A stretch of DNA of 64,000 nucleotides. Source: Streptomyces rubrogriseus. GTDB lineage: Bacteria; Actinomycetota; Actinomycetes; Streptomycetales; Streptomycetaceae. Under the pieces are notes generated by a model, which worked only from the letters and a program-made list of their open reading frames with translations, was not told where the DNA came from and made no database searches. Positions 49,346 to 57,496 of the stretch are shown in pieces (positions within the stretch are counted from its first letter, which is position 1; each line of letters opens with the position of its first letter). The translations under genes were made by a program, and so were the position numbers. The stretch spans positions 5,890,001 to 5,954,000 of the forward strand of contig NZ_CP116256.1 in NCBI RefSeq assembly GCF_027947575.1, in the 5' to 3' direction.

Positions 49346-50512
49346 CTATGCTCCGCCGGTCACGTTGAAGCGGACGATTTCGTGAACCGTCTTCTCCAGT
49401 TGTGATTCGTCCGGGTCGGACACCATCGCCCGGCCGACAAGGCCGTAGGGGCCGACCCGTGCGTCGGGTGACGCGTCGTAGTGGATCTCGTCGAGCCGGA
49501 AGGCGCGCTCGAAATCATCCTGGGCCAGGTGGCCGCTGTCGGGGCGCCGCAGGAGGACGTACCCGTAGAAACGCTCGGGTGTCTCGACGCGTTCCGTCAG
49601 AGACGGCGACTCGCCGAGCGCCAGGCTGATCTCGGCATCGAAGAGGTCGACGCCGTAGGTCAATTTGTTGGCCCGCGGGGAGAGCCCGCCGGGAATCCGG
49701 ACGGCGCACTCGCCGAACGTCAGGGCCGTGTCTTCCTCGAAGAGCTCGAGATGGAATACGCAGTCGGGTGCGCGCAGACTTCCCAGAACCTGGTGGGCGA
49801 TGGTCTCGGCCTGCCGGAACAGCCCGGCGTGGAGCGTTCTGTCCAGCACCCATGCAGCCATGGTCCCGCCCCGTGCGGCGTCGAACGGCGCCTCGTGGTA
49901 GCGGCTCATGCACGACCAGCGGAGTTCACCGCGCTCCCAGATGCCGTCGATGAAGACCTCCGGCCCGTCGACGAACGACTCGGCGACGATCGCCACGTCC
50001 GAGGCTCCCGGAAAGAGCGCGAGGGCGTCTTCGTACTCCCGCGCGGAATGGATGATGCTCGTGCGCTGGGCGCCGGCTCCGGCAGCCGGCTTGATCACGA
50101 ACGGCTCACCCAGCTCGTCGGCCAGCTGCCGGTACGGGGTCCCCGTGGGCACATGCCGGCAACGCGCCCTCCGCACTTCGGGCGGCAGACCGCTCTTTTG
50201 AAGATACTTGTCGCGGAAAGAGAGAATGGTGCGCGGGTCCGCGTTTCCCGGAAGATTGAACTGCTGCCGCAGACAGGCCGCGGTGAACACTCCCATTTCA
50301 TGGACGGAAAGGGCACCGACGACGTCGTCGAGTCGCCGGGCGAGCACTGCGCGCAGCACTTCCTGGGCGTTCTCGAAGTCGGCGACCCGGCAGGACTGCC
50401 GGTCGGCCGGTGCGCCGTTGGGATCCTGCACCACATAGAAGGGATCGAGACCACGACGCCGCAACGCCTGGTCGAGGTCGTCCCGATACCCGATGACGAT
50501 CATTCTCGGCAT
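49346..50512 (-). CDS. ATP-grasp ligase, function unknown
   Basis: 388 residues of the ATP-grasp superfamily (carboxylate-amine/thiol ligases). It has an N-terminal pre-ATP-grasp domain, the lysine strand PFVIKPAAGAGAQRTS (~140) with the small loop following, AESFVDGPEVFIDGIW (~187) and the metal-binding strand FHLELFEEDTALTFGECAVRIPGG (~250). Such enzymes form amide bonds in small peptides and antibiotics. First gene of the leftward operon, 91 bp before the A-PCP-TE synthetase, so it may join the synthetase product to an amino acid. The ATG at 50512 follows a G-run (GCGGGGGGCG). Confidence 0.87.
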   Translation of the reverse strand: MPRMIVIGYRDDLDQALRRRGLDPFYVVQDPNGAPADRQSCRVADFENAQEVLRAVLARRLDDVVGALSVHEMGVFTAACLRQQFNLPGNADPRTILSFRDKYLQKSGLPPEVRRARCRHVPTGTPYRQLADELGEPFVIKPAAGAGAQRTSIIHSAREYEDALALFPGASDVAIVAESFVDGPEVFIDGIWERGELRWSCMSRYHEAPFDAARGGTMAAWVLDRTLHAGLFRQAETIAHQVLGSLRAPDCVFHLELFEEDTALTFGECAVRIPGGLSPRANKLTYGVDLFDAEISLALGESPSLTERVETPERFYGYVLLRRPDSGHLAQDDFERAFRLDEIHYDASPDARVGPYGLVGRAMVSDPDESQLEKTVHEIVRFNVTGGA

Positions 50513-50832
50513 TGTCGCCCCCCGCTTTCGATTCAAACCCGTCAATGGATCGGATGATCGTTTGCGCCTTGGTCGAGGACGTGCACGTCGGCATCTTTTC
50601 ACAGGGATCCCGGGATGTGGACACGTGAACGTGCGTCCATTTACCTGTGCGCTGTGACATGAGTCATAGGAAAATTTAGCCAATAGAAGGGATGGGAAAG
50701 TGTCTTACCCATTCGACCCAATGAATTCTGCCATGCCGGGCAAACCCGATAAATGCGGCGAAGGTGAGGGCTGAGCGGCCCCTCGGTTGACGCCCCATTG
50801 AATAACCGCTATCTATTGGAGGTCTCGGGAGG
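50513..50832. promoter_or_regulatory. AT-richer divergent control region between ATP-grasp operon and padR
   Basis: About 320 bp with no gene, noticeably richer in A/T than its surroundings. It contains the palindrome TGACATGAGTCA (50655-50666) and the inverted repeat ATGGG-N11-CCCAT (50692-50712), either of which could bind the PadR protein. It also holds GGACACGTGAACGTGCGTCC near 50620. Both flanking transcripts probably start here. Confidence 0.5.
50787..50815 (+). promoter_or_regulatory. candidate vegetative promoter for padR
   Basis: TTGACG, 17-bp spacer, TATCTA. The -35 box is near consensus; the -10 box is acceptable. Transcription would begin about 50822, leaving a very short leader. 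Confidence 0.5.
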
Positions 50833-51387
50833 GTGGGGTGGTCCGTGCAGGACGTGGTGCTGGCGCTGCTGGCCAAGGAGCCGTCGCACGGGTACGACCT
50901 GCGCGGGCGGTTGGTGGCGGCGCTCGGACCGCTCGGGGAGTCGCTGAACGCGGGGCAGATCTATGTGACGCTCACCCGGCTCGAGAAGGCGGGTCTGGTC
51001 GTCCAGGTCCGCGAGGACACGTCGGTGCGCGGGCCGCGGCGCAAGGTGTACGCGCCGACCGCCGCCGGGCAGGAGCGGGTGGCCGCCTGGCTGACCGAGA
51101 GCCCCGGCCCCCGGGCGGACCTGACGGAGTTCCACCTGAAGCTGGTGGCCGCCGCCGAGTCGGGCATGGCCGATCCGCTCGCTCTCGTGGACGCCCGGCG
51201 CCGGGAGCTGCTGCACGGCCTCGCCGAGACCCAGCGCGCCGCCCTCGCCCACGACACGGATTCGGAGGCCGGGCTGCTCCTGGAGGGCATCGCGCTCCGA
51301 CTGCAGGCCGATCTTCGCTGGCTGGAGGCATGCGCGCGGACCTGGTCCGCCCGTGCCCGACGTGGGAAAGGCAGAGGAAGCGCATGA
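50833..51387 (+). CDS. PadR-family transcriptional regulator
   Basis: 184 residues. N-terminal winged helix (VQDVVLALLAKEPSHGYDLRGRL, LNAGQIYVTLTRLEKAGLV, RGPRRKVYAPTAAG) and the C-terminal helical dimer domain typical of the Vir_act_alpha_C type. PadR proteins commonly control adjacent transporters. The gene overlaps the ABC ATPase start by four bases (ATGA), so regulator and transporter are one unit. Start is GTG 50833 or GTG 50845; both are close to GGGAGG. Confidence 0.9.
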   Translation: MGWSVQDVVLALLAKEPSHGYDLRGRLVAALGPLGESLNAGQIYVTLTRLEKAGLVVQVREDTSVRGPRRKVYAPTAAGQERVAAWLTESPGPRADLTEFHLKLVAAAESGMADPLALVDARRRELLHGLAETQRAALAHDTDSEAGLLLEGIALRLQADLRWLEACARTWSARARRGKGRGSA

Positions 51388-52226
51388 CGAGAGACGGTCG
51401 ACGGGCCGGGGGCGGCCGGTTGCGGTGTAAGGGCGCGGTCGCCACCCCGGACACGAGCAGGGGACCGGGAGTCCGCGGGACCGAGGGGGCGGCCGGTCCG
51501 GCGCTGCGGACGGTCGGTCTGACGCGCACCTACGGCGAGGACGAGAGCCTGGTCTGGGCGGTCGACGGCGTCGACCTCGACGTACCCGCCGGGCAGACGC
51601 TGGCCGTGACCGGGCCCAGCGGCTGCGGCAAGTCCACACTGCTGCAACTCCTCGGCGGCCTCGACCGTCCGAGTGAGGGCGAGGTGTGGCTGGGCGGGCG
51701 GCGGATCGACGAACTCGGCGAGCGGGCGCTGGCCGGGCTGCGGCGTCGCGCCGTCGGCTTCGTCTTCCAGGACTTCCACCTCATGGACGAATTGACCGCG
51801 GCGGAGAACGTGGAGCTGCCCGCACTGCTCGCCGACGCGTCGCCACGCACCGCCCGCCGCCGCGCCGCCGGACTCCTGGAGCGGGTCGGGCTCGCGGACC
51901 GGGCGCGCCATCTGCCCTCCGCTCTCTCCGGCGGGCAGCGCCAGCGGGTCGCCATCGCCCGCGCCCTGGTCAACGAGCCGCAGGTGGTCCTCGCCGACGA
52001 GCCCACCGGCAACCTCGACACCGCGGCGACCCGCGACGTCCTGCGGCTCTTCGACGAGTTGCGCACCGCGGGCCAGACGCTCGTCCTGGTCACCCACGAC
52101 GAGCGGGTCGCCGCCACCGCCGACCGCGTCGTCTCCCTGCGCGACGGGCTGGTGACGGACGACACCCGCCTGGACGCCTCTCGTGACGGCCATCGGCTCG
52201 GCACGCTGCTGCGTTGGGAGGGCTGA
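51384..52226 (+). CDS. ABC transporter ATP-binding protein, MacB/LolD type
   Basis: 280 residues with a ~45-residue Gly/Arg-rich N-terminal tail before the NBD. Walker A GPSGCGKST, Q-loop FVFQDFHLMDEL, signature LSGGQRQRVAIARAL, Walker B VVLADEPTGNLD, H-loop VTHDE. The FQDFHL and EPTGNLD features are those of the LolD/MacB branch, which powers export or envelope processes. The ATG at 51384 has GAGGAAGCGC upstream. Pairs with the permease starting 3 bp downstream. Confidence 0.93.
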   Translation: MTRDGRRAGGGRLRCKGAVATPDTSRGPGVRGTEGAAGPALRTVGLTRTYGEDESLVWAVDGVDLDVPAGQTLAVTGPSGCGKSTLLQLLGGLDRPSEGEVWLGGRRIDELGERALAGLRRRAVGFVFQDFHLMDELTAAENVELPALLADASPRTARRRAAGLLERVGLADRARHLPSALSGGQRQRVAIARALVNEPQVVLADEPTGNLDTAATRDVLRLFDELRTAGQTLVLVTHDERVAATADRVVSLRDGLVTDDTRLDASRDGHRLGTLLRWEG

Positions 52227-52228
52227 CC

Positions 52229-54010
52229 GTGGGACGTCTGCTGCTGGTGTGGCGTCTGATCGCGCGCGACCTGCGCCATCGTCCGGGCGAGGCCGTCGTG
52301 TTCCTGCTCGCCGTCACCGTCGCCGGCGCGAGCCTGACCCTCGGGCTGGCGAGCGACGACGCCGTGGCCACGGGGTACGCGAAGACCCGCGAGGCCACCT
52401 CCGGGCCGGACGTCGTGGCGGTCACGACGGCCGCGGATCCGACCGCCGTGGCCCGCCGCATCGCGGACACCCCCGGGGTGGCGGCGCAGTCCGACCCCGT
52501 CTTCGCCTTCGACACCTACGTCGAGGCGCACGGCCGGACCGCGCACTCCTCCGTCGAGGGGCGGGGCGGCTCGCCCTCCGTCGTGGACCGGCCGCTGGTG
52601 ACCTCCGGCACCTGGGTGCGTCCCGGCGGGGCGGTGCTCGAACGCGGCTTCGCCCGAGCCCTCGGCGTGCACGTGGGCGACCGCGTCACCATCGGCACGC
52701 GCGACTACCCGGTCGTCGGGACCGCGATCAGCGCCGCCACCTCCGTGTATCCGTGGAGCGACGCCGCACAGGGCCCCGGCCCGTCCGACTTCGGCGGCAG
52801 GATCTGGCTCACCACCGCCGACACCCGCGCGGCGGCCAAGGACACGGACGCCGCCGGTGTCCACCTGATCCACCTGAAGCTGACCGACCCGGCCGCGACG
52901 CAGCGGTGGCAGAAGTCCGTCTTCACCCCGGAGCGCAGGGGCGACGTCTGGGTCAACACCCACAACTGGCAGGGCATCCTCCGGACCGACAGCGCCATGA
53001 TCAGGAACAGCCGGCCCGCCCTGGTGGTCGGCGGTTCGCTGCTCGCCGTCGCCGCGGTCGTCACCCTCGCCGCGCTCGCCACCGTGCGCTCCGCCCGTGA
53101 CAACCGGCGTGCCGCGCTGCTCAAGGCCGTCGGCGCCGGGCCCGCCACCGTCACCGCCGTCCTGCTGGCGCAGTACCTGCTGCTGACACTGCTGGCCACC
53201 GCGCTCGGCCTGACCGTCGGCACGCTGGCCGCGCCGCACGTGGTCGATCCCAGCGCCGGGCTGCTCAACACGCTCGGCCCCCCGGATGCCAACACCGTCA
53301 CGGCCGTGCTCCTCCTGGCCGTCGTGGTCGCCGTGACCGGTGCCCTCGGCCCCGCCCTGCGCGCCGCCCGCACCAGCACGGTCCACGCACTGGCCGACCC
53401 GGCACACCTGCTCACACGTCACCCGCACCTGAACGCGGTGACGGCACATCTGCCCACCTCGTTCCTGCTCGGCGTCCGGTTGCTCGCCCGCCGCCCCGGC
53501 CGCGCCGTCCTGGCCTCGGCAAGCACGGCCGCCACCACCCTGATGGTCACCGCCCTGCTCACCTGGCACGCCGAACTCGATGTGCGGCCCGACTTCAGCC
53601 GGTTCGGCCCCATCGACGTACGGGCCGACCAGACCGGTCAGGTGCTGCTCGCCGTCACGCTCGCCATGGTGGCGCTGTCCACGCTCAACACCGTGCTCCT
53701 CGGCTGGAGCACCGCCGTTCAGGCCCGGCACACCCTGGCCGTCGCCCGTACCCTCGGCGCCACACCCGGGCAGGTCACCGCCGCGCTCTGCGTCGCGCAA
53801 CTGCTGCCCGCCGTACCGGGAGTGGCCGCGGGTGTTCCGGCGGGACTCGCCCTGTACTGGCTCTTCGGCACGGTGGTCGTCCCCCCGGCGTCGTCGCTGC
53901 TCGCCGCCGCACTCGCCGTCCTGCTGACCGTCGGCACGCTCACCGCCCTCCCTGCCTGGCTCCACGCCCGCGTCCCCGCCGGACGGGCCCTCGACGCCGG
54001 ACCCGCCTGA
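52229..54010 (+). CDS. MacB/FtsX-type ABC permease
   Basis: 593 residues. An N-terminal membrane helix (~15-40) is followed by a ~230-residue extracytoplasmic MacB-PCD-like domain. Then come FtsX cores around 270-400 and 500-590, with about eight helices in all (for example ALVVGGSLLAVAAVVTLAALA and VLLAVTLAMVALSTLNTVLLG). Likely exports a peptide, lipid or antibiotic rather than importing. GTG 52229 has GGAGG 7 nt upstream. With its ATPase and PadR it may confer resistance to or export the product of the divergent A-PCP-TE operon; that link is contextual. Confidence 0.92.
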   Translation: MGRLLLVWRLIARDLRHRPGEAVVFLLAVTVAGASLTLGLASDDAVATGYAKTREATSGPDVVAVTTAADPTAVARRIADTPGVAAQSDPVFAFDTYVEAHGRTAHSSVEGRGGSPSVVDRPLVTSGTWVRPGGAVLERGFARALGVHVGDRVTIGTRDYPVVGTAISAATSVYPWSDAAQGPGPSDFGGRIWLTTADTRAAAKDTDAAGVHLIHLKLTDPAATQRWQKSVFTPERRGDVWVNTHNWQGILRTDSAMIRNSRPALVVGGSLLAVAAVVTLAALATVRSARDNRRAALLKAVGAGPATVTAVLLAQYLLLTLLATALGLTVGTLAAPHVVDPSAGLLNTLGPPDANTVTAVLLLAVVVAVTGALGPALRAARTSTVHALADPAHLLTRHPHLNAVTAHLPTSFLLGVRLLARRPGRAVLASASTAATTLMVTALLTWHAELDVRPDFSRFGPIDVRADQTGQVLLAVTLAMVALSTLNTVLLGWSTAVQARHTLAVARTLGATPGQVTAALCVAQLLPAVPGVAAGVPAGLALYWLFGTVVVPPASSLLAAALAVLLTVGTLTALPAWLHARVPAGRALDAGPA

Positions 54011-54028
54011 GTCGTGACACCGGGTACG

Positions 54029-54472
54029 TCACCGCAGGTCCAGTTCGGCGCGGACCGTCTTGCCTACGGGCACTCGGTCGAAGACGCCCCACCGGTCGGC
54101 GAGCGCGTCCACGAGCAGCAGCCCACGGCCGTGCTCTGCCTCCGGCGCCACCGTGACCGTCCCCTCCGGCCCGGCCGGACGGCGCTCCCCGCGGCTGTCG
54201 GACACGTCGATCCGCAGCGTGTACGCGTCCAGCCGCAGCAGCACCTCGATGTCCCGCCCCGGCACCCGCCCGTGCGTCACGGCGTTCGCCGCCAGTTCGG
54301 CGACGAGCAGCGCGGCCGTGTCGGAGACCGCCGAGCCGTACGGGATGCCCCAGGCGTCGAGGCGGTGTACGGCGAGGTGCCGGGCCAGGCGGGCGCCGCG
54401 CGGAGTGGAGCTGAACCGCTGCACGAACACACGCGCGGTGACCGGGAGTCGGGGGGTGGAGGCTGGTCTCAT
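54029..54472 (-). CDS. anti-sigma-factor-type ATP-binding protein (HATPase_c_2)
   Basis: 147 residues of the RsbW/SpoIIAB-like GHKL fold: VAELAANAVTHGRVPGRD (N-box ~66), IDVSDSRGERR (G1) and EHGRGLLLVDALADRWG (G2). Members beside XRE/DUF397 genes are common in Streptomyces and form WhiJ-like developmental regulatory sets. The ATG at 54472 is chosen for fold length; the open frame extends to 54571. Divergent from the XRE gene. Confidence 0.85.
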   Translation of the reverse strand: MRPASTPRLPVTARVFVQRFSSTPRGARLARHLAVHRLDAWGIPYGSAVSDTAALLVAELAANAVTHGRVPGRDIEVLLRLDAYTLRIDVSDSRGERRPAGPEGTVTVAPEAEHGRGLLLVDALADRWGVFDRVPVGKTVRAELDLR

Positions 54473-54633
54473 GCGGCCCATCCCACCTGCGGCGACGGTC
54501 CGCCACCAGGTCGGACACCGGTACGCAGGGCCAGCGTACGGGTACTCAGAGTGGACTGTAGGGGTAACCATCCGTGACCATGGGCCCGTTGGGTGGGTTG
54601 TCCGGGTGGGTGTACGTGCGGGAGGTGTCCTGG

Positions 54634-55485
54634 ATGTCGGACGGAACGGGTGGCGCGGAAGCGCTCTGCGGGGGCGGGGAACCGGAGCGGTCGGACAGCC
54701 TCAGGACCTTCGGCGAGGTCGTCAAGGCGTTCCGCAAACGGGCGGGCCTGACCCAGGAGGAGTTCGCCCCGCAGGTGCGCTACTCGGTGCCGACGGTGGC
54801 GTCGATCGAGCAGGGGCGGCGCTTTCCTCCGCTGGACTTCGTGGAGCGCGCGGAGGAAGTCCTCGACGCGTTCGGTGTGCTGCGGGGTGCGGCACGGCAT
54901 CTGTCACGGCAACCGGGGCTGGCCAGCTGGTTCCGCCAGTGGGCGCGGTTCGAGGCGGAGGCGGTGAGTCTGTACACGTATGAATGCCGGTTGGTCCCGG
55001 GGCTGTTGCAGACCGAGGCGTACGCGCGCACGTTGTTCACGAACCAACTGCCGCCACTGAGTGACGACCAGATCGAGACGCAATGGGTGGCCAGGGCGGA
55101 ACGGCAGCGGCTGCTCAAGGAGCGACCGAACACGGCGTTCAGCTTCATCTTGGAGGAGCATCTGTTCCTGCGCCGCACAGGCGGGGCGCAGACCACTCGG
55201 GAGTTGATCGACCACGTGCTGAGGCTGGCGGAGCTACGGAACGTGGAGGTGCAGGTGATGCCATTGGAGCGGAAGGCACACGCAGGCATGGACGGCCCCA
55301 TGCAGCTCCTGGAGACGCCCGACGCTCGCTGGTTCGCCTACAACGAGGGGCAGCGCGGAGGCATGTTCGTCTCTGAACGGAAAGAGGTCAGCGTCCTCCA
55401 GATGAGGTATGCCAGGATGCGGTCACAGGCCCTCTCCCTCGACGACTCCCTGGGCCTGTTGCAGCGGATGCGAGGAGCCTCATGA
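54634..55485 (+). CDS. XRE-family regulator with DUF5753 (WhiJ-like)
   Basis: 283 residues. Helix-turn-helix at ~30-85 (FGEVVKAFRKRAGLTQEEFA, SVPTVASIEQGRRFPP) and a C-terminal DUF5753 domain (VPGLLQTEAYARTLF, FILEEHLFLRRTGG, VQVMPLERKAHAGMDGPM). Streptomyces encodes dozens of these; characterised ones (WhiJ, AbaA-type) affect sporulation and antibiotic production together with their small DUF397 partner. ATG 54634 has GGGAGG 8 nt upstream; the longer frame from 54574 does not. Overlaps the DUF397 gene by four bases. Confidence 0.92.
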   Translation: MSDGTGGAEALCGGGEPERSDSLRTFGEVVKAFRKRAGLTQEEFAPQVRYSVPTVASIEQGRRFPPLDFVERAEEVLDAFGVLRGAARHLSRQPGLASWFRQWARFEAEAVSLYTYECRLVPGLLQTEAYARTLFTNQLPPLSDDQIETQWVARAERQRLLKERPNTAFSFILEEHLFLRRTGGAQTTRELIDHVLRLAELRNVEVQVMPLERKAHAGMDGPMQLLETPDARWFAYNEGQRGGMFVSERKEVSVLQMRYARMRSQALSLDDSLGLLQRMRGAS

Positions 55486-55700
55486 ACACGACGGAACTGG
55501 CCTGGTTCAAAAGCTCGTACAGCAGCGGAGGTGACGGCGACTGCGTCGAGGTGGCGACCTGCACCGGCACCATTCACGTCCGGGACTCCAAAGTACGGCA
55601 GGGCGCCCAGCTCGCCCTCTCCCCGACGGCCTGGACCCGTTTCCTCAACACGTGCGTCCATGAAATGGCCGATCAGCCGCAGGCGTTGACCACATCATGA
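55482..55700 (+). CDS. DUF397 small protein
   Basis: 72 residues with the family features WFKSSYSSGGDGDCVEVA and VRDSK, then FxxF-like helix near the C-terminus. It is the usual partner of the XRE/DUF5753 regulator and probably modulates it by direct contact. The start and stop each overlap neighbours by four bases (ATGA), giving a coupled trio. Confidence 0.93.
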   Translation: MNTTELAWFKSSYSSGGDGDCVEVATCTGTIHVRDSKVRQGAQLALSPTAWTRFLNTCVHEMADQPQALTTS

Positions 55701-56155
55701 CTCAAGGACCAGCGCCTCGCCCCCTGTCCGACGAAGCCCTCTCCGCCCTGCTCGGCAAGCAGCAGTTCGGCACGCTCGCCACCGTCAAGCGCAGTGGCCA
55801 CCCGCACCTGACCACGATGCTGTACAGCTGGGACTCCGAAGCCCGCACGGTGCGCTTCTCGACGACGGCCGACCGGGTCAAGGTCGGGCATCTGCGGCGC
55901 AACCCGCGTGCGGCGCTGCATGTGCAGGGTGGCGACGTGTGGTCGTTCGCCGTCGCCGAAGGCGAGGCCGAGGTGTCCGAGAGCACGACCGCTCCCGGCG
56001 ACGCCGTCGGGCGGGAACTGCTCGCGATGGTCCCGCAGGCCGCGAAGCCGGAGGACGAAGACGCGTTCCTGGCGCAACTGGTCGCCGAGCGCCGGATGGT
56101 CATCCGGTTGAAGGTGGACCGCCTGTACGGCACGGCACTCGACATCACCGGCTGA
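55697..56155 (+). CDS. PPOX-class F420/FMN-dependent oxidoreductase
   Basis: 152-residue split-barrel flavoprotein (pyridoxamine-phosphate-oxidase-like): FGTLATVKRSGHPHLTTMLYSW, then TADRVKVGHLRRNPRAALHV, which carries the Lys/Arg cofactor residues of the F420-binding group. Substrate unknown. Coupled by ATGA to DUF397, so co-expressed with the regulator. Confidence 0.9.
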   Translation: MTQGPAPRPLSDEALSALLGKQQFGTLATVKRSGHPHLTTMLYSWDSEARTVRFSTTADRVKVGHLRRNPRAALHVQGGDVWSFAVAEGEAEVSESTTAPGDAVGRELLAMVPQAAKPEDEDAFLAQLVAERRMVIRLKVDRLYGTALDITG

Positions 56156-56192
56156 GCAAGGCGCTGGTCCGCCGCCACCCCCGCACGTCCGA

Positions 56193-56227
56193 ACGCCCCG
56201 TCCTGGGTTCCTTCCAGGACGGGGCGT
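56193..56227. terminator. hairpin terminator between PPOX gene and infA paralogue
   Basis: Perfect 14-bp stem (ACGCCCCGTCCTGG with its complement) and a 7-nt loop in the 120-bp convergent gap. Confidence 0.9.
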
Positions 56228-56275
56228 CGCACCGGGACCGGGACGTCCACTTGCCGCGAGAGACCCCGACTGCCG

Positions 56276-56500
56276 CTAGTTCCGGTACCGGAACACGATC
56301 CGGCCGCGCGTCAAGTCGTACGGCGGGAGCTCCACCAGTACCCGGTCTTCCAGCATGATCCTGATGTAGTTCTTGCGGATCTTCCCGCTGACGTGCGCGA
56401 GGACCTGGTGGCCGTTCTCGAGCTCAACTGTGAACATGGCGCTGCGCAGGCACTCGACGACCTTGCCCTCGACCTCGATGACGTTCTTGTGCTTCGTCAT
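56276..56500 (-). CDS. infA: translation initiation factor IF-1 paralogue
   Basis: 74-residue S1-like OB-fold protein with all IF-1 hallmarks: [58 protein letters not shown]. It is not in a ribosomal-protein cluster, where the primary actinobacterial infA lies, so this is probably a second copy. It starts MTKHKN and carries a Cys at about 17. It overlaps the upstream GNAT stop by four bases, an unusual partner. Could act in stress-specific initiation or as an RNA chaperone. Confidence 0.92.
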   Translation of the reverse strand: MTKHKNVIEVEGKVVECLRSAMFTVELENGHQVLAHVSGKIRKNYIRIMLEDRVLVELPPYDLTRGRIVFRYRN

Positions 56501-57288
56501 CGCACCAGCTCCAGGTTGCTGCTCGTCGGCCGGGCGCCGATGCCCTCGAACAGCGCCGATGCCGCGTGATGGGACTCCTGGACTTCGGCCCGCGCCTCGG
56601 TGAACCCCGAGCGGTGCAGTGTCCCCAGCGCGTGGGCCAGCAGTGCCCGCGCGATGCCGCGGCGCTGCTCGCCGGTGCGGACCGCGACCAGCCCGATGCG
56701 CGGTCCTCTCACCGTCACCACCCGGATCAGCCCCAGGTAGCGGTCCGGCGCCGCGGCCACCGCGTACTTCGACGGATCGACGATGGTGTCGCCCTCGGGG
56801 AAGGTGACCACCTCCGCCGGCATCGACTGCCACCCGACGGTCGCGCCGACTTCGTCACGGATCGCGCGGTCCACGGCCCGCAGCAGACCCTCGTCCGCCT
56901 GACCGGCGGGAACGATCGTCACGCCGGAAGGCGGCAGGGCCTCGCCGAGCCCTGTGTCCTGCGGGTCGGTCGGTACGACGTACTCCCACTCGCGGCGGCG
57001 GACCGTGAACCCCGCCCGCAGCCAGCGGGCCGTCAGCTCGGCATCGGCTTCGTCCACCACCGTGTGCAACGGTGCCGGAAGTTCCGCCAGCATCGCCTCG
57101 GCGAGCCGGTCGAAGGGGGCGTCGTGCCAGGCGTCGATGCTGACGAAGAGGCGACCGTCGGCCCGGCGCGCCGCATATCCGCGGCCGACCACCAAGTCGT
57201 CGTCCAGTGCGTGCCATTGCCGGTCCGCGACGCGCGTGATCGTCACGGCGTTTTCTCTCGGGCCGGATGTGAAGGGCTTTGAGTTCAT
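56497..57288 (-). CDS. GNAT-family N-acetyltransferase
   Basis: 263 residues. The C-terminal half is a GNAT fold: [23 protein letters not shown] supplies the acetyl-CoA motif (R/Q-x-x-G-x-A), followed by [21 protein letters not shown]. The N-terminal ~110 residues form a second, degenerate GNAT-like lobe. Substrate unknown. ATG 57288 has AGGAGG 6 nt upstream. Coupled (ATGA) to the IF-1 paralogue, so one could speculate on translation-related acetylation; this is only context. Confidence 0.88.
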   Translation of the reverse strand: MNSKPFTSGPRENAVTITRVADRQWHALDDDLVVGRGYAARRADGRLFVSIDAWHDAPFDRLAEAMLAELPAPLHTVVDEADAELTARWLRAGFTVRRREWEYVVPTDPQDTGLGEALPPSGVTIVPAGQADEGLLRAVDRAIRDEVGATVGWQSMPAEVVTFPEGDTIVDPSKYAVAAAPDRYLGLIRVVTVRGPRIGLVAVRTGEQRRGIARALLAHALGTLHRSGFTEARAEVQESHHAASALFEGIGARPTSSNLELVR

Positions 57289-57496
57289 CGGAGTCCTCCT
57301 CCAGGAGTGCCTCGGGCTCGGGCGCTCCTGGCGACACCGGAAGGTCAGCCGTCGGACCGTGACGGATCGGGTGAGCACCCACGGGTGACTGCGTTCACGG
57401 GGCTCACCTCCATACGACGACTTCACGGTCCGCCAGGACCGTAGCAGCGGGGCGCCGCCTCGCTCAAACGGTTTGGGTCACGAGGCGGCCCGACGG

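Noticed and set aside
43164..54010. Toxin-antitoxin or phage-defence island around the HipA-like protein and SNF2 helicase
   Set aside because: No HipB partner, nuclease, methylase or other known defence gene lies adjacent; SNF2 is 17 kb away and paired with a SWIM protein.
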